From CAYNNP01 sp964398215 (GTDB taxonomy: Bacteria; Planctomycetota; Planctomycetia; Pirellulales; Pirellulaceae): a DNA stretch of 29,936 nt. Under the pieces are notes generated by a model. It had not been told where the DNA came from. It searched no databases and worked only from the letters and a program-made list of their open reading frames with translations. The stretch lies in the NCBI GenBank assembly GCA_964398215.1, contig CAYNNP010000051.1, positions 1-29,936 on the forward strand. Direction: 5' to 3'. Positions 26,301 through 29,936 of the stretch are shown here, in pieces. Position numbers and translations under genes: made by a program. Within the stretch, counting starts at the first letter, position 1. Each line of letters begins with the position of its first letter.

Positions 26301-28469
26301 AAGCGTAGAGTGCTCGGGGATATCGAACTCCAATACCGATATTGGATCTGAGGGATCAGCGTTCCATAGCCCGTATGCCGTAGATTCTCCCAACTGCGCC
26401 GCCGATGAACCAACGTCCTTTCGTTCGTAGTATTCAACAGTCACCAAACTGTTGAAATTTCCTGCGAACTCGTTCTCCCGATCGATGATCAGGTTTCCTC
26501 CGCTGATGTAGATTTGGTTATCGTTAAGCAATCCTGCAGATTGAGAAATGTCGCCAGAAATACTGCCTGCTGCTGAAAGAATTGAACCGACCGTAGAAGA
26601 CGAAACGTCATAGTCCTCAAAGGCATAATTGATGACGCGTTCATCCGTTTCTCCGCGTTGTGCTGCCACCACGCCAGACGCTGTCTGAGTAGCCAGATCA
26701 ACATAAATTCGGCTGTTCCCCTTGTACTCAACCCGCGAGTTCGTGGAGGTTGCTGCATCAGCAATATTGATCACTAGAAAGTCTGCGCCGCCAGGGATCG
26801 CCAAAGAAACATTGGATTGATCCCCATCCTCGCGCACGGCCGTTGCAGTCTCAATGAACTCCGCACTGCTCGTCGCGTTAGTTAGAAATTCAACGTGATA
26901 AGCAGTTTGCAAAGAATGGTTTTCCGTGATCTTCAAGACACCATCTTCGACCTCGAAAATCGGATTGATGTTGTTATTCGCATCACCAACAATCGTCCCA
27001 CCAGTCAAGACATCAATCCCAAGCGGCGCATCGCTCCAACCAAATTGATCACTCCGATTTGGCCCTTGATCAATGATGTGCGCAATGAATCCGCTTGACG
27101 TCTCCGTATCCAGATCGATATTGACATCGAGTGATTGATAATCATCGTTCGTCTCATCGTTACTCGCGTTGCCCGTCCCAATATCGCGGGTTGAAAAACC
27201 CGTGATTTTGATGGCTGTCGTTCCTGCTGGAATGAAGAAATCTGTCGAGACCGCCCCCGCAGTACTCGCTCGGTATCCCGAATCGGTTCCAATGATGTCT
27301 CGCAACTGCCCGCCATCGGTCAACGCAGGAAACAGCTCAAGCCCCAAATCGATAGACGAGTCTTCCTGTCCGGTCGCAACAGGATTGATCGCGAAATTGT
27401 CTTGAACAACTTCGGTTGCTAACCCAAAAAAATCGCCGTCACTCAAGTCGACTTGGTGAAAGTAAACAAGATTGTTGACGGAATCGTATCCGCTTGCCAC
27501 CAAAGTTGTTGTGTTCGGACCTGAAAAATCAGCCTGATCAGATACGATCAATCCGAACTCTGCGGCGATCGTTGCATTGAAACCTGCAACTCCATTGACA
27601 TCAAACACCAACGTCGCCCTACCAACATCCCCTGTCTCGTTGAAAGTCCAAACGCGTTCCAACATCTGCCCGACACGCTGCGGCGTGCCAACAGTCGTGA
27701 CGACTTCAGGCGATCCATCATTGGTTAAAGTGACCGTTCCGGCACCAGAGAATTCTGCGTCTTGGATAACAACCGCACCATCAGACGCTTCCACTGACAG
27801 GGTGCCCTGCCAGTTTTGACCGTTCAGTGCTTGCGTCTGAATCGAGCCATGCGAAAACTCAAGCTCCCAATTGGCGCCTTGTGACGCAGTCCCAGTCAGA
27901 TCAGTCGATGCGGCGACATCCGCCCCAGTGATACTGCTGATCGATGCAACCAGTTGTTCGCCACTTTCGTTGCCAGCCAAGTCGCAACCGTAAAACAGCA
28001 GGTCAGCATCATCCAAAAGCGCTTCTCCCCAGCCAGCAAGGTCCGAAGCATATCGATGTAGATTCCCCAAGTGCAACTTGGTATTGCCCAAGTAGATTTC
28101 GCCTTCATCACCATGCGACAAGATGTGAATTGCTTCGTACTTGGAATTTGTTGAATCCAAAACATCGCTGATTTGCTTGATGCCATCTTGGTTTGGATCT
28201 AGAAATCGAACTTCAAAAACCGTATCTGGCGACGACTCCAGGATGTTAGTCACAAGCGACTGCGCATCTTCGACCTTGGAATCCACAATGATCAACTGCG
28301 TGGCAGAATTCGAATCGGCCAAACTGTTGTCTTGGAACTGCGCTGCATCCAGTCCAGCGCCATCGGTGTTCGGCAATACAAACGTTGCATCGGGAACGCC
28401 ATCAAATAGCACTCGTTCTTCCAAGGCCTCGAAAAGCGCCCGATACTGCCCGTGATGATATAAACGCAT
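8379..28469 (-). CDS. Giant DUF4347/cadherin-like/Calx-beta/DUF11 surface protein
   Basis: One uninterrupted 6,696-residue frame. Domains, by rough residue: 16-22 LEERVLF (LEPR-XLL-like, common in planctomycete extracellular proteins); 56-223 DUF4347, with ILSHG (H119) and LLFYGC (C162); 224-925 beta-rich and unrecognised; 926-1037 one and 1038-1546 five cadherin/Ig-like domains (VANADSGSTPEDT, LANDSDPDGD, FGTDTVNYTISDGNGG types); 1711-1848 a long Calx-beta-like unit; 1848-2950 nine shorter Calx-beta domains; 2951-5928 twenty-one long Calx-beta-like units; 5929-6025 a cadherin-like domain; 6026-6386 two DUF11 repeats; 6390-6506 a Cna-B-like domain; then an acidic stretch and a basic end (KKPSVLRRLRLW). 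Such proteins are usually calcium-stabilised adhesins or surface filaments. I start at 28469, just before the LEPR-like motif; the frame is open to an ATG at 28553. There is no Sec signal peptide, RTX nonapeptides or LPxTG. The divergent TolC-like gene suggests type I-like export (inference). Confidence 0.9.
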   Translation of the reverse strand: MRLYHHGQYRALFEALEERVLFDGVPDATFVLPNTDGAGLDAAQFQDNSLADSNSATQLIIVDSKVEDAQSLVTNILESSPDTVFEVRFLDPNQDGIKQISDVLDSTNSKYEAIHILSHGDEGEIYLGNTKLHLGNLHRYASDLAGWGEALLDDADLLFYGCDLAGNESGEQLVASISSITGADVAASTDLTGTASQGANWELEFSHGSIQTQALNGQNWQGTLSVEASDGAVVIQDAEFSGAGTVTLTNDGSPEVVTTVGTPQRVGQMLERVWTFNETGDVGRATLVFDVNGVAGFNATIAAEFGLIVSDQADFSGPNTTTLVASGYDSVNNLVYFHQVDLSDGDFFGLATEVVQDNFAINPVATGQEDSSIDLGLELFPALTDGGQLRDIIGTDSGYRASTAGAVSTDFFIPAGTTAIKITGFSTRDIGTGNASNDETNDDYQSLDVNIDLDTETSSGFIAHIIDQGPNRSDQFGWSDAPLGIDVLTGGTIVGDANNNINPIFEVEDGVLKITENHSLQTAYHVEFLTNATSSAEFIETATAVREDGDQSNVSLAIPGGADFLVINIADAATSTNSRVEYKGNSRIYVDLATQTASGVVAAQRGETDERVINYAFEDYDVSSSTVGSILSAAGSISGDISQSAGLLNDNQIYISGGNLIIDRENEFAGNFNSLVTVEYYERKDVGSSAAQLGESTAYGLWNADPSDPISVLEFDIPEHSTLGILNLSLNGTRSSDTNENLGAGFAVIDLTNGISSGSIYMVRANNIVDLVGWDQTSFGTEFFDDPNSVSNHSTITQFNDQFAGNAAFNLTNGGTTLELSTHSAQGSQSWRDYYAGGQITWFGNAPLQISGFPTGGSFDSGSFNPVTNTWDLSQAEAQAGLAYIPPLHFSGNTPVDVNLIIGDEIETTSVTVQAVIDPISFSGVPDACGHEDTDISITPNVTPTFIDQDGSETLTSIVLSGVPVGHTISDGTNTFTSSAGSQSVDITAWNQSSLTYRANPDESGTFTITLDASWQDVGGGVTDTDTISTTFDVVVKPVNDVPVAVDDFYTVLGNTTLNTPAPGLLVNDSDPESNPLTVNTMPVTGPSNGVVVLSADGSFTYTPTTGFSGVDSFEYEISDGQGGTTTATAYIDVSVPVTGPLVAMNDGVMTNEETLVNIAVIGNDDVPLTGAFNIQSTTPPSNGAITVLPDGTIDYTPDTDFVGTDTFTYTLADASGRVSTATVTVDVKPVQDPPVANADSGSTPEDTLLPAINVLANDSDPDGDTLTVTTATAANGTVTINGDGTIDYTPNPGFFGTDTVNYTISDGNGGTADSIVLINVAPVADPPMSADNAVTVDEDGVYVFAASDFDFVDQDPGDGLVVVRIDSLPADGQLLYQGVVATIGQVVSVSEINSGRLTFVPDPDDFGNNYTTFDFSVSDGSLFQTSPNTMTVHVNPLQDPPVATNNAITVNEESVATPLGLPQPTDIDGDVLTATVTALPTLGTVYFADGFTPVSVNDMLTMAELTSLVYDAPLDYDGTTDPGDFEYQVTDGIDTDAGSVDITILAINDPPIIDLDAVASGLGYADVFTEGGAAVGLSAPATSVTDVDDTTLPTLKIDVDAATIVDANSEFLVIGGTDFQLDAAASSTTTVNIGGTSYDVGFDAATVQFDIVRTDGGEMTLAEVEAILADVSYRNDSVLPTEADRFFDFCVHDGDDDSQLARSTIAVVRDAEVAEWSISGSASVIDGNTATYSVQLSAALRDGETASVDLGLTNVDTSSTDYVALSAAVSAAVAAYSGPGSLTWVGSTLTFTSDGTGAMSPLAISLATTPDGVYEGDEDLTISLTNPASTTGETITLAAMDSVTTTIIDNTPPPTVTISDGIATEGAPVVFTISLDLQSFEDITLDLAAATGSATAGTDFETTGFEYFDGMNWVAATAGTQVTIPAGQTSLQVRIDSVQDGDVEPDETFTLSATVLSGAVTNASDTGTGTIENDDVALISIDDVSVDEDNGTITFTISLDQPPTGTVSVDWATASGTATSGVDFAAASGTATFAPGVQTQNVTVTINNDSLYEGPETLDIDLSNAVGGTIVDGKGVGTIFDDGNGPGSSDDDRPVISIDDVIATEDVDAHAEFTISLSNASVEDIVLSLALADVSATSGSDYGPALEFNDGSGWQSVSGNITIAAGDTSIGVRTPIIDDPIIDNNETYTLTVARITGTTANNGDTGTGTILDDPTPDASTVSITGPGSVTEGSSATYTVDIDNTPLTDVTITLSYSGTATGGIDYSGVASVTIPANSTTGSFTIPTIDDSMGEPLENFTVSISSVTGGSLEAIVVSPIEFEVTTNIVDDDVPVISVNDVVVTEGIEMFAEFTVELSNPTFEAIDFQISTATISADGDGDDFGIVGPNELEVFINGVWVPATSASFAAGDTTLLMRTPIIDDSLLEGDEEFVVTATVTAGTTLNGFDDGIGTIQDDRSAPETVLVSIAGPANVVEGATTSAYTLTLTEPPASSINAAESVTVTLSYTGTAADGSDFTGVATVLIQDGDASASFTLPTVDDSLYEQSETIVVTITGVSGGGFEGIAIDSAADSVTTTINDDLDIPIVSINDVTAIEGTDDFAVYTIELTNLSIEDIQLDLSLANGSALGAGDDFGAAGAGNLQVFDGGMWVNASTATIAANQMSVQVRVPIVNDTTDEPNEDYTLTVDVTGGTTTNIQVIGAGTIIDDDAAPDVTIGDALAVEGDPLVFSVTLSNPSSSPIVLDFAATDMTATSSTDYDSAAFEYSNDNGVTWLSATNGSEVTIPANSTGVLVRLQTTEDSVLETTETLQLSIDSVVSGTVGNATDTAVGTINDDDSSLVSITANDPVAGEPSDNAQFTVSMTNASDTDTVIAYSVTGTASSGIDYSAISGTITLAAGVTLGTIDVSVVDDLIVEGDEDVTITLTSIVSGDADISIDSVNDDDTATIIDDDAATWQLTGVNSVNEGANATYQVDLLGTLQAGETASVQIAIADGSTSIVDYASFSAAVGDAAIAYSGPGSVAWDGTTLTFTSDGTGQMAPLVISVAAANDAVVEGVETYSVSLAAANSTTGIDVDIDMAQQTVATDIQDTIDAVGTSLDKANWSISGAASVSESLATSYTITMDAALQAGENALIEISLTHIDTTPGDVGDLNAAVTAAVAVYNASGQPGSLAWDGSSLTFTSDGSGPMGDLVVSIQANDDGFLESAEDYTISLANPTSTTGGCIGIDVNDSVTTTIDPAATAAEWSIGIDNVGDEGGFVQYTVSLSEAFGAGESASVDLSVNDIDTTASDYASLATAINAAVAAYSGPGTLAFVGNTLTFTAGADGESMTDLVVDLMLNDDSIVEGSESFTVDLTNPVGPTGVNVVVSANDSVTTVINDTQGVGGAADTALWSIVGPAAENEGSVAQYTVSLNAALGDGEDASVVLNLNGLATTGADYASIVAAITAAAAANPDVSFVSSTNTLTYVSPSDGAMMTPLVIDLAINADAVIEGPEDFQLQLAASASSTGAAVGIDPLADDVITTIIDQTAPAIWNISGTLSEDEGATAQYVITLAGTFGANETATVQVDFTDLSTNASDYAALTAALTSAANANPDVTFNAASGELTYTAPADGSSMSPLLVNLDINDDNLIEGPEQYTIEITNPGSTSGAEVDVSSVNDSVTTTINDTQGPGGQPDGPAEWSIVGSASVIEGVNALYTIALDGEFGAGEVISVDLSLTNGDTNSDDYASFAAAVNAAVAGYTGSGSIAFVGNTLTFTAGADGDSMDDLLVSVNTVDDILVEGDEDFQVSLTNASSSTGSAVQIDLSEDSVTTTIVDNDAAVWGITGSVLVGENATAQYTVTLSGVLQTGEVATIDLGLSDIDTASVDYENFVTAVNTAIGSRTDLVFDGTVLSYTGDGSAMASLVIELDAVDDLIAEGPERYNVSIQNPGSNTGIAISGSGQITTTIEDNDTLTWSIVGPPTVDEGGTAQYRISLSGVMQSGEQSRVQLGLVDLETTSADYQSFIAAVQVAVASRPDLSFDVLTGVLTATGTGAPTADVFVDVMAIDDAFVEGPERFQVQLADANSPSGLTVGIDAANSLVTTTINDTVGNGGALEQAVWSLGIDQTVTEGSAGAYTLSLAGVLQDGENATVDLGLNDIDTTGSDYASFNAAVVAAVGAYAGPGALAWTGSSLTFTGDGTGPMSPLVISLGTANDAISEGPEDFLIAILNATSTSGIATSIDSANDDAVTTIDDTVGVGADDVTWRLNGDTTVDEGGTAIYTVELLGALGQGSVATVDLTIGDFDTNSNDYSSFSSAVAVAVAAYNAGSNPGTLAWIGDTTLEFTATNDGDTFAGITIDLGVVDDVLLEGPERYQIALSNSTSPSGIVAGIDSAQNVVVTTIDDTIGDGGLPEAGPEWSITGSLTVDEGDPANYSVVLSGNLQSGEIASVQLSLSDIETDSDDYGVFNAAIITAVNTYNGNVANSGSLSWDGLTLTFTSDGSGVMDPLAISLPSVQDSLVEGNERLDVMLANASSSTGLSPSVSATEGLVTTSIVDDDVAIWSISGDAVVGEGATANYIVTLTGTLQNGETATIDLGLVDVDTNSEDYANFVTAVNMAILGRADLSFDGTTLTYTGDGNPMSELVISLDAIDDNLVEGPEDYVVSITNSGSTSGSNIGLGSVTDVTTMITDNDTATWGISGSAAVAENATAQYTVSLTGTLQAGETTAVDLSIGDVSTSSADYANFVAAVNLAIAGRTDLSFNDSTLVFTSDGTAMADLVIDFDPIDDLLVEGDEDFTVSISNARSTTESDIAVAGTSVTTTIQDNDVATWDLIGSTSAIEGSAASYTLSLTGLLQVGETATIDLAVSNLAAATVDYSSFMAAVNVALAGRGDLVFDGTTLTYTGDGIPMDEVFIDLVALDDTLVEGDEDFVFAISSPGSTTGADIATGNTSVTTTIIDNDTAIWNLVGASVVGEGATAQYTLSLSGTLQADEIATINLGLMDVDTNSADYAAFVAAVNTAIGGRTDLAFDGTILTFTSNGSPMANVNISLAVNDDAIVEGAEDYTVAIGTPGTTTGSDIATGTTSVTTTIVDNDAAIWDLVGDTIVDEGSVAQYTVSLTGTFQVGETATIQLGLLDAETDSADYVDFVAAVNTAIGGRLDLAFDGTTLTYTGDGNPMTDLIINLGAVDDILAEGPEQYTIAIASPGSTTGSDVLGTNQVTTTIQDNESLIWSITGAASVNEGAVAEYKISLDGAIQLGEQASVEISLTDIETGSADYSGFVLALQNAISSRTDLAFDATTGVLTATGTGLPMQDICFDLAAIDDALIEGPERYQIALSGPSTSTGLDTEISPTDNTVTTTIVDTVGSSGVLERAVWSLGIDQTVPEGTPGAYTIQLSGRLQVDEVVTVDLQLTDFDTTVADYASLSDAVTAAISAYSGPGTLGWNGTTLSFTSDGAPMAPLAIALGTINDSFSEGPEDFLISLLNANSLTGSATAIDSTSSNAITTIDDTSGAGANQNAWSITGSSSVDEGGTASYLIGLGAELGASEVVSVDLSFDDLDTNGADYTNFSAAVATAVAQYNASSNPGALTWNGTTLQFTATNDGDAFAGINVDLAAVDDAFLEGPERYEVSLSNATSGSGVVVNVDAARNIVVTTINDTQGNGGPLDAGPEWSIVGTASGIEGNVFTYSVSLAGDLQSGESTAVGLSLSDVDSNAADYSNFVSAVSAAVLAYNADPGNSGSLAWDGANLTFTSDGSGPMETLDIALSSVQDSLVEGDERFNVMLANPTSTTGLSPSISATQNTVTSTILDDEVAVWSVVGPAITSEANTADFTVSLAGTFQAGEVARVQIGLTDIDTDASDHANWKNIVAAAVATDPNLSFDQVTGVLTFTSPADGAVMSDLLIALPINQDNVSESPEAFAIDLSAPASPSGSAIEIDPAAQSVTTIINGSPVTAPDSEFTSVNQPITGSVLDNDTDPDGDTLQVTHVDGQPIGAPVATASGTVQMNPNGTYVYTPNPEFVGVDTFEYTVVDEFGNVETETVTITVHEASIGIAKSTTSIVANQPNFNVTFTLTIQNTGTLQLDNLQVFDDVASEFGSAFRSAQAPVVENFSGTGFAPAINSAWLSDTSASLVSGGRLEVGDSFDVVFTVVIDPDAGGNTNGLTNQASANGQGINPDGTLLTGANGVPIVATDSSDNGTDPAGENGNEETPDGISGNDPTPIQIADLAIAKAIVGEPTLLWNGNAVVTFQLVIQNSGTVALGNLSLIEDLASQFGDALSDAGNLTLSVPPSDPNSQIALNSADWDGRADTELIDQNENNVLAVGDSFAFEFTVEISTVDVNGHLENQVSGSAEGIDAAGNSLFDSGGNRLVAQDVSDNGTDPTSENGEAGADGIYGNDPTPLDIEIDPTGFFYDVVTGEVLTGGAISVAGPAPGSVNLIDDGADGDYQFFGTVPGTYVITVTAPAGYDLDLDFLDSGSFDPTGLGSPVLLGASDADANGLLDSLATTYFLQFDLEAGDPIVLNNNLPFRRSLPNLVSGDPPRFPGAAPIFVSPFSALLSNYLGSPSPIYSGIPIGSNSNPLSFDGGIQDSERPLMGGYQSGITVDPCTFEPMMHADTWNNPADLISIPDEGSIMGAPQEPEVIIDELGQSALSDPAAEALLETTESIEESIEEALSSDESDVADGLAQDTESAVHPKQVIKKPSVLRRLRLWINS
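11088..13244 (-). repeat. Five-unit Calx-beta block, copy 2 (C-terminal)
   Basis: These are units 17-21 of the long type (2157 bp, 719 codons). They match units 8-12 one by one in order. For example, both second units carry GVLTATGTG, both third units start AVWSLGIDQTV, both fourth units contain LQFTATNDGD or LEFTATNDGD, and both fifth units start PEWSI and contain SVQDSLVEG. This is a duplicated multi-domain cassette rather than single-unit expansion. Confidence 0.75.
14853..17012 (-). repeat. Five-unit Calx-beta block, copy 1
   Basis: These are units 8-12 of the long type (2160 bp, 720 codons), the counterpart of 11088-13244 and just one codon longer. The two copies are separated by four units (13-16; 13245-14852) that all resemble the first unit of the block (RxDLxFDGTxLTYTGDG), so that stretch looks like a tandem expansion of one unit type. 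Confidence 0.75.
19617..22930 (-). repeat. Array of nine short Calx-beta domains
   Basis: Nine domains of about 105-125 residues begin with VSI- or VTI-type strands (VTISDGIATEG, ISIDDVSVDED, VSITGPGSVTEG and so on) and end in GTI-x-DD. Two subtypes alternate: one with FTISLSNxSxEDI and a 'xDDGxGWxxx' strand, the other with SYTGTA, GVASVTIP and TIDDSxxEP. This suggests growth by two-domain steps. Confidence 0.75.
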
Positions 28470-29058
28470 TTTTGTTTCCCATGCGAGCTGTGGATTCCCG
28501 ATTGAAATCGGAATAGCTGCGTAATTAACGCAGACCACATCACTCTTCCCCAAATTCTCTCACGGGCACCATGAAATCGACTGCAATGGATTGCACCCGA
28601 GCGCCGGAGCCGCATGAGTTTACGTAGCTGAAAGACTCGATTGTCCTTATCGAAACAGTAGGTCCTTGCTCACCATTTGCTTTACTGAATGGCAGAGTTT
28701 GTCGGTGGCAACGAGTGAATCGCTGCGCGCAGCCGTTTGCGTATTATTGGAGTGTCCGATTGATGGCGAATGACCTCTGATTGACCCGCGTTTGGTGTGC
28801 AAGCAATCCTTATCACCGGCAATATCGAATCAGCTAGCAAGAATCGATTGTTGTGAGCCTGTTTGTTCGGCAATCGAAATCATCGATTTGATGTAAAGCT
28901 ATTCGGGTTACAGTAAATCTATCGCCAATGTGGATTGATAGACCACGCAGCAATCGCCAGCTGACGTAATCGAATTGAGCGCGATTGGGTGCTTTTTCAG
29001 GTATTGCGCAAAGTCCATTTGACTTTCGTTAAGTTGTTATGGCTCGAGCAGAAAAGCT

Positions 29059-29088
29059 GAGTAATTCGTGAACATATATCGAGTAATT
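29059..29088. promoter_or_regulatory. Tandem GAGTAATT octamers
   Basis: GAGTAATT occurs at 29059-29066 and again at 29081-29088, 22 bp apart, about two helical turns, in an AT-rich stretch roughly 200 bp upstream of the TolC-like start. The spacing would suit a dimeric regulator, but two octamers alone are weak evidence. Confidence 0.2.
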
Positions 29089-29155
29089 AATGTGAGCCGA
29101 AGCTATTTGCGCGCTGCGTGTGGCCCCAAAATGGAATTTGTGGCTGTAGCTCAAC

Positions 29156-29169
29156 GAGGGATATCCCTC
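29156..29169. promoter_or_regulatory. 14-bp perfect palindrome, possible operator
   Basis: GAGGGATATCCCTC is a perfect 14-bp palindrome centred about 125 bp upstream of the TolC-like ATG at 29287. It has the form of a binding site for a symmetric dimer. No regulator gene is in the window to link it to, and it could instead form a short RNA hairpin. Confidence 0.3.
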
Positions 29170-29286
29170 CTGCCAGAGTTTTCGATCGCATGAAGCACAA
29201 AGGGTGCCCGAGTAAACAAAACATACTCGTGCAAAGAAATCACCTCGCCTTTGCACCGACCCAAGTACTCTCACATCCAATTGACC

Positions 29287-29936
29287 ATGAACCGAATCCT
29301 CCGCATGGACGCGGCGTTCTTGACAGTAGGGGCCCTCCTATGCCTGTTCCCGGCGTCCACCAAAGCACAAACTCGCGAATACAAGTCGTTTGATGCGCCC
29401 ACGGTCTTTTCTGAGTTGGACTCAAATGCTGGGGCAAATTCGTCAGCTGAAACACTCGTTCCCAGTTGGTGGAATGACCATGTCACAAAGTCTTTTCGCG
29501 AAATCCAACCACTAGAAGCAGATGTTCACACGCTGCTTTACCTCGCTTTGCAGCACTCGAATCAAATCAAGATTGCGAAACGCGAGCCGCTAATCCAACA
29601 GACAGCAATCCAAGAAGCTGACTCCAACTTTGATTGGGTGAAGTACTTGAACGCAAACTGGAACGACACCAGCGAACCGATTGGCAACCAATTGACTGCC
29701 GGCGGTGCCGCGAGTCGATTCAACGACCATATCCTGCAAGGATCTGCGGGAGTTCGTCGGCTGAATCGTGAGGGTGGACTCTTCGACATTTCCCAGAGAC
29801 TGGGTTGGCAAGACAACAACTCGATTTTTCTAACACCCACAAATCAAGCGACTGGTCAGCTAACTCTCGCTTACACACACCCACTGAAACGTGGACGAGG
29901 GCGACCCTACAACGAAGCCTTGACGGTGTTGGCACG
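29287..29936 (+). CDS. TolC-family outer-membrane protein, 5' part
   Basis: The frame runs from the ATG at 29287 open to the window edge (216 complete codons). The N-terminus is a classical Sec signal peptide: MNRILR, a hydrophobic core AFLTVGALLCLFPA, and a likely cut after TKA before QTREY. The mature part resembles the start of outer-membrane efflux proteins: LEADVHTLLYLALQHSNQIKIAKREPLIQQTAIQEADSxFDW (given here with x), then beta-strand segments and LAYTHPLKRGRGRPYNEA, as in planctomycete TolC-like proteins. TolC proteins form the outer-membrane channel of type I secretion and efflux systems. Its divergent position next to the giant surface protein suggests a secretion role; partner HlyD and ABC genes would be expected downstream, outside the window. 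Confidence 0.8.
   Translation, partial: MNRILRMDAAFLTVGALLCLFPASTKAQTREYKSFDAPTVFSELDSNAGANSSAETLVPSWWNDHVTKSFREIQPLEADVHTLLYLALQHSNQIKIAKREPLIQQTAIQEADSNFDWVKYLNANWNDTSEPIGNQLTAGGAASRFNDHILQGSAGVRRLNREGGLFDISQRLGWQDNNSIFLTPTNQATGQLTLAYTHPLKRGRGRPYNEALTVLA

Larger units (their letters stand above)
28470..29286. promoter_or_regulatory. Divergent intergenic region, giant gene / TolC-like gene
   Basis: About 800 bp lie between the two divergent starts, without a supportable gene on either strand. It should contain both promoters; I see no confident -35/-10 pair. Symmetric elements are a 12-bp palindrome GCTGCGCGCAGC at 28722-28733, a 6-bp inverted pair TCTATC/GATAGA at 28918-28942, a direct octamer repeat near 29059-29088, and a 14-bp palindrome at 29156-29169. 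Sequence from about 28850 to 29100 is AT-richer than the coding flanks. Confidence 0.5.

Noticed and set aside
29143..29215. tRNA-like string GGCTGTAGCTCAAC
   Set aside because: It resembles the 5' part of a tRNA, but no anticodon arm, T arm or matching acceptor stem follows; the palindrome interrupts the would-be D arm.

Overview
The window looks like a chromosomal stretch of a planctomycete of the Pirellulaceae (Rhodopirellula-like). Three things suggest this: an hpnCDE squalene operon next to ispH, a giant extracellular protein with an LEPR-XLL-like N-terminus (LEERVLF), DUF4347 and Calx-beta/cadherin-like repeats, and intergenic dispersed repeats of a kind I remember from Rhodopirellula genomes. 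The placement is inference; no marker gene is present.

Layout. 1-613: non-coding, made of nested inverted repeats and other hairpins. 614-3792 (+): a two-gene cassette encoding a SWIM zinc-finger/WGR protein and a reverse transcriptase with the retron hallmarks (NAxxH, YADD, VTG). A 173-bp direct repeat (201-373 and 3811-3983) flanks the cassette. 4001-4942 (-): ispH, last step of the MEP isoprenoid pathway. 5053-8365 (+): hpnC, hpnD and hpnE, which turn farnesyl diphosphate into squalene. 8379-28469 (-): a single 20-kb gene for a protein of about 6,700 residues. 28470-29286: divergent intergenic region. 29287-end (+): 5' part of a TolC-family outer-membrane protein gene, cut by the window edge.

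How the parts work together. IspH supplies IPP/DMAPP, and HpnC, HpnD and HpnE use the resulting farnesyl diphosphate to make squalene for hopanoids or C30 carotenoids. The giant repeat protein and the divergent TolC-like gene plausibly form a secreted surface protein and part of its export machinery. The SWIM/WGR-RT cassette is best read as a retron, probably an anti-phage accessory module. The most interesting points are this retron (its ncRNA is not yet identified, though there are two structural candidates upstream), its flanking long direct repeats, and the giant protein, with its possible N-terminal His/Cys protease-like domain and an internal five-domain duplication.
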